DNA of 46,386 bases from Amphimedon queenslandica (Eukaryota; Porifera; Demospongiae; Haplosclerida; Niphatidae): assembly GCF_000090795.2 (NCBI RefSeq), contig NW_003546247.1, forward strand, positions 555,723 to 602,108. Reading direction: 5' to 3'. Below are positions 44,511 to 46,386 of the stretch, piece by piece (the first letter of the stretch is position 1; each line of letters begins with the position of its first letter). Below the pieces are notes generated by a model. It did no database searches. It saw only the letters and a list, made by a program, of their open reading frames with translations, and was not told the DNA's origin. The position numbers and the translations under genes are program-made.

Positions 44511-46088
44511 TCATCAAAGCTTCATTAAGTTTTAAATTTATCAATTGTGCTATGTCGCCATCAGGAAGGGAAGAATCAATATCTATTGTTAAATGGGCAT
44601 TTGTAGCAACATAAAAGTGTCTTAATAAGCGTCTCAGCAAAGGAGAACGAACAGAAGCATTGCGTAAAATAAACAGCATGCTTTTCCAATCAGCATCAAT
44701 ACTACTACACAAATCGGATGGCATATCTTTTTACAAACAATTTCTGAATATTTAAATTATTTTTCAACATTATTTTTATCTTTTTAAACAATTATTGTTA
44801 CATTTGCATTATCACAGTATTCATGTTCAGGCACTAGACCAATTTCTTTAACATGCAGGGATCTTGTCATATAATGCTTATTTGGACTATTATCACATGC
44901 ATCTAAATGCTTTCTCAAGTCTTTAATGTGTTCATCAAAATATTGTGTAACTTTAATAATAGAACTAACATCACTTTGTAATGAAGGCTTGCACCTGTGT
45001 GTACAGTGACATTTCAGGGTAGGCTTTCTCTTATTAGTATACATTTTATTATTATCAACAATATCCTTTTCAGAGTCACTATCATCATTACAATCTTCTA
45101 CTCTATCAATAAAAGATACATCAACAATCCCTGCTACAGAGCAGATGCCATTTGCATCAACAGGGATTGCAATTGCACTATCAAATTGGCTATCAGCGTT
45201 ATCATTAGGATACAAATATGCTGATTCATAAAAATAAGGCTCACTATTCTTCGAGTGACTTTCTTCACCAAAATCACTAAAGCTGTTGAACTTCAATTTC
45301 CTAACTCTATTTGATGCACGTATCAATATTACCTACTTTGCTGGATCGGATTTTCAAAACTGATTCTAACAATACACTTGATGCAGCATTACATTTACTG
45401 TCATATGATGTTCTCAAAATCTACACCTTTCATGCTGATGGTAATAAACCAACAATTTCCGACTGTAATATAATGCCTCAATAATTTTAGTAAAATAATA
45501 TTCCTTTCCTTCACTATTTGGTGCAGGTAATGAGTAATTAGAACGTAATCTATACAATATTTGACCATAATTACAATCATAATAATGTTTATTTAGATGC
45601 TTCTTATTTTCTTTATTTAGTGCCATTATTAACTTATCCATTTCGTTCAGAAAATTTGTATCTCACTTTTGTAGCATGTAATATTGTGTCTCTCTTCTCG
45701 TAATACCATTTTAAGAAGTTTGGTTTTTGAAGGCCCGGATTTTTATGATAGCGTTCGTTTGATTTACTGTTTTGGGGGTTCAGAATCTTTTGATAATGAC
45801 TCCTAGATGCTTCTTTCTTTGGTTGTGGATTCTTATGATTTCTAGAGCCTTCGTTTTTGTGGTCTGCATTACTCCTATAATTTGTTTTAGAATAGCAAGT
45901 TGATTTTAAAATTTGCTGTCCTTGTTTTTATTATACCAATTTTTACATTTTGCAAAATGTAACGTGTTCAATGCATGAAATTTTTTTGAATACCAAAGCT
46001 TATATTTTTTAATTATGTTATATGCAACTCTAGCTTTGCTTTTGAAACTGTTACAATGCCTTATGTAGTAAGCTCTATCATAGGACAT
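44511..46088 (-). pseudogene. Helitron 2 N-terminal region
   Basis: Four open frames follow each other: 45906-46088 (MSYDRAYYIRHCNSFKSKAR), 45414-45641 (KHYYDCNYGQILYRLRSNYS), 44784-45326 (180 codons; acidic, with KPTLKCHCTHRCKPSLQ, and ending YCDNANVTIIV) and 44470-44724. Between 45650 and 45900 a degraded Asn/Lys/Pro-rich repeat is visible (HKNPQPKKEASRSHYQK). Long basic or repetitive N-termini are usual for these proteins. The 180-codon frame is the longest intact piece in the window and its role is unknown. Confidence 0.65.
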
Positions 46089-46386
46089 CTTTTAGATATA
46101 AAAGGTTCCATTTCCTTTCTTTTATCATAATATATCTTTGAGAACTGTTTTTTTGGATTTAGCCCCAGTTAACCCTTTAATACCGGATATTAATTATTGT
46201 GGTTTACACCCCCGTACGAAATTAATTTTGTGTTAAAACTGAAATATGACTAGTACCACTTTAGGAAGCTATAATTCTGAAAGTATTATAGGTATAGACT
46301 TCAAACTTAGTATTGTTAATATTGGGATGTTTATCCACTTTACTATTGACCTTCTAGAAAAATAAACAAGGTAAAGCATGCAGCAT
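46089..46386. other. Window end, nothing recognised
   Basis: AT-rich, no coding frame; probably 5' flank or leader of Helitron 2. Confidence 0.4.

Larger units (their letters stand above)
39818..46088 (-). mobile_element. Helitron 2, co-linear but degraded
   Basis: All parts are on - and in normal order, from N-terminal repeats (46088) through DUF6570, Rep, linker and helicase to a short tail (39818). Frame breaks occur in most parts, and MITE copy E is inserted between DUF6570 and Rep. Termini (5' TC, 3' hairpin with CTRR) were not located. Confidence 0.75.

Overview
This window looks like animal nuclear DNA, most likely from a sponge such as Amphimedon. The organism is an inference. It is AT-rich and has no operons. 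Its genes are cut by short GT-AG introns, and it is crowded with decayed DNA transposons. I see no rRNA, tRNA, CRISPR array or bacterial promoter structure, and most long single-frame ORFs are pieces of transposons.

Layout: (1) 1-1323, the 3' part of an intron-containing BEN-domain gene with a tandem exon duplication. (2) 2253-5340, a hAT transposon behind a perfect palindrome, interrupted by a TTAA-flanked element that itself carries a ~237 bp MITE. (3) 8580-15198, a Helitron whose N-terminal and helicase C-terminal parts lie on + while the middle (Rep and helicase motifs I-III) lies on -, as expected if an internal ~4.8 kb segment had inverted. It is followed by a hairpin-bearing minisatellite. 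(4) 15239-16430, a small non-coding LTR element on the - strand. (5) 16570-17430, an unrecognised decayed gene; 19090-20800, a decayed intron-containing gene of a transposase-like family; then short unknown exons to about 23.7 kb. (6) 23757-25358, a diverged segmental duplication, one copy carrying a small inserted TIR element. (7) 26209-28380, a P-element/THAP9-like transposase pseudogene with an intron. (8) 28980-31302, a small two-exon gene and an OTU-protease pseudogene, with three MITE copies in and around them. (9) 31970-34474, a long inverted repeat, a proline-rich coding segment and a TA-flanked TIR element. (10) 34679-39540, several short intron-containing coding segments on - with no recognised function. 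(11) 39818-46088, a second, co-linear but broken Helitron on -, again hit by the MITE.

The main story is nested mobile DNA. One MITE family occurs five times, in a hAT-borne element, an intron, an OTU gene, a spacer and a Helitron Rep region. This gives a relative order of insertions. The few segments that look like host genes are the BEN gene, the small gene at 28980, the 35.4 kb gene and the unknown exons around 21-23 kb and 37-39 kb. No complete new biological system is evident. The most distinctive structures are the inverted Helitron, the exact TTAA insertion that leaves the hAT frame intact, and the palindrome placed exactly 8 bp from the hAT end.
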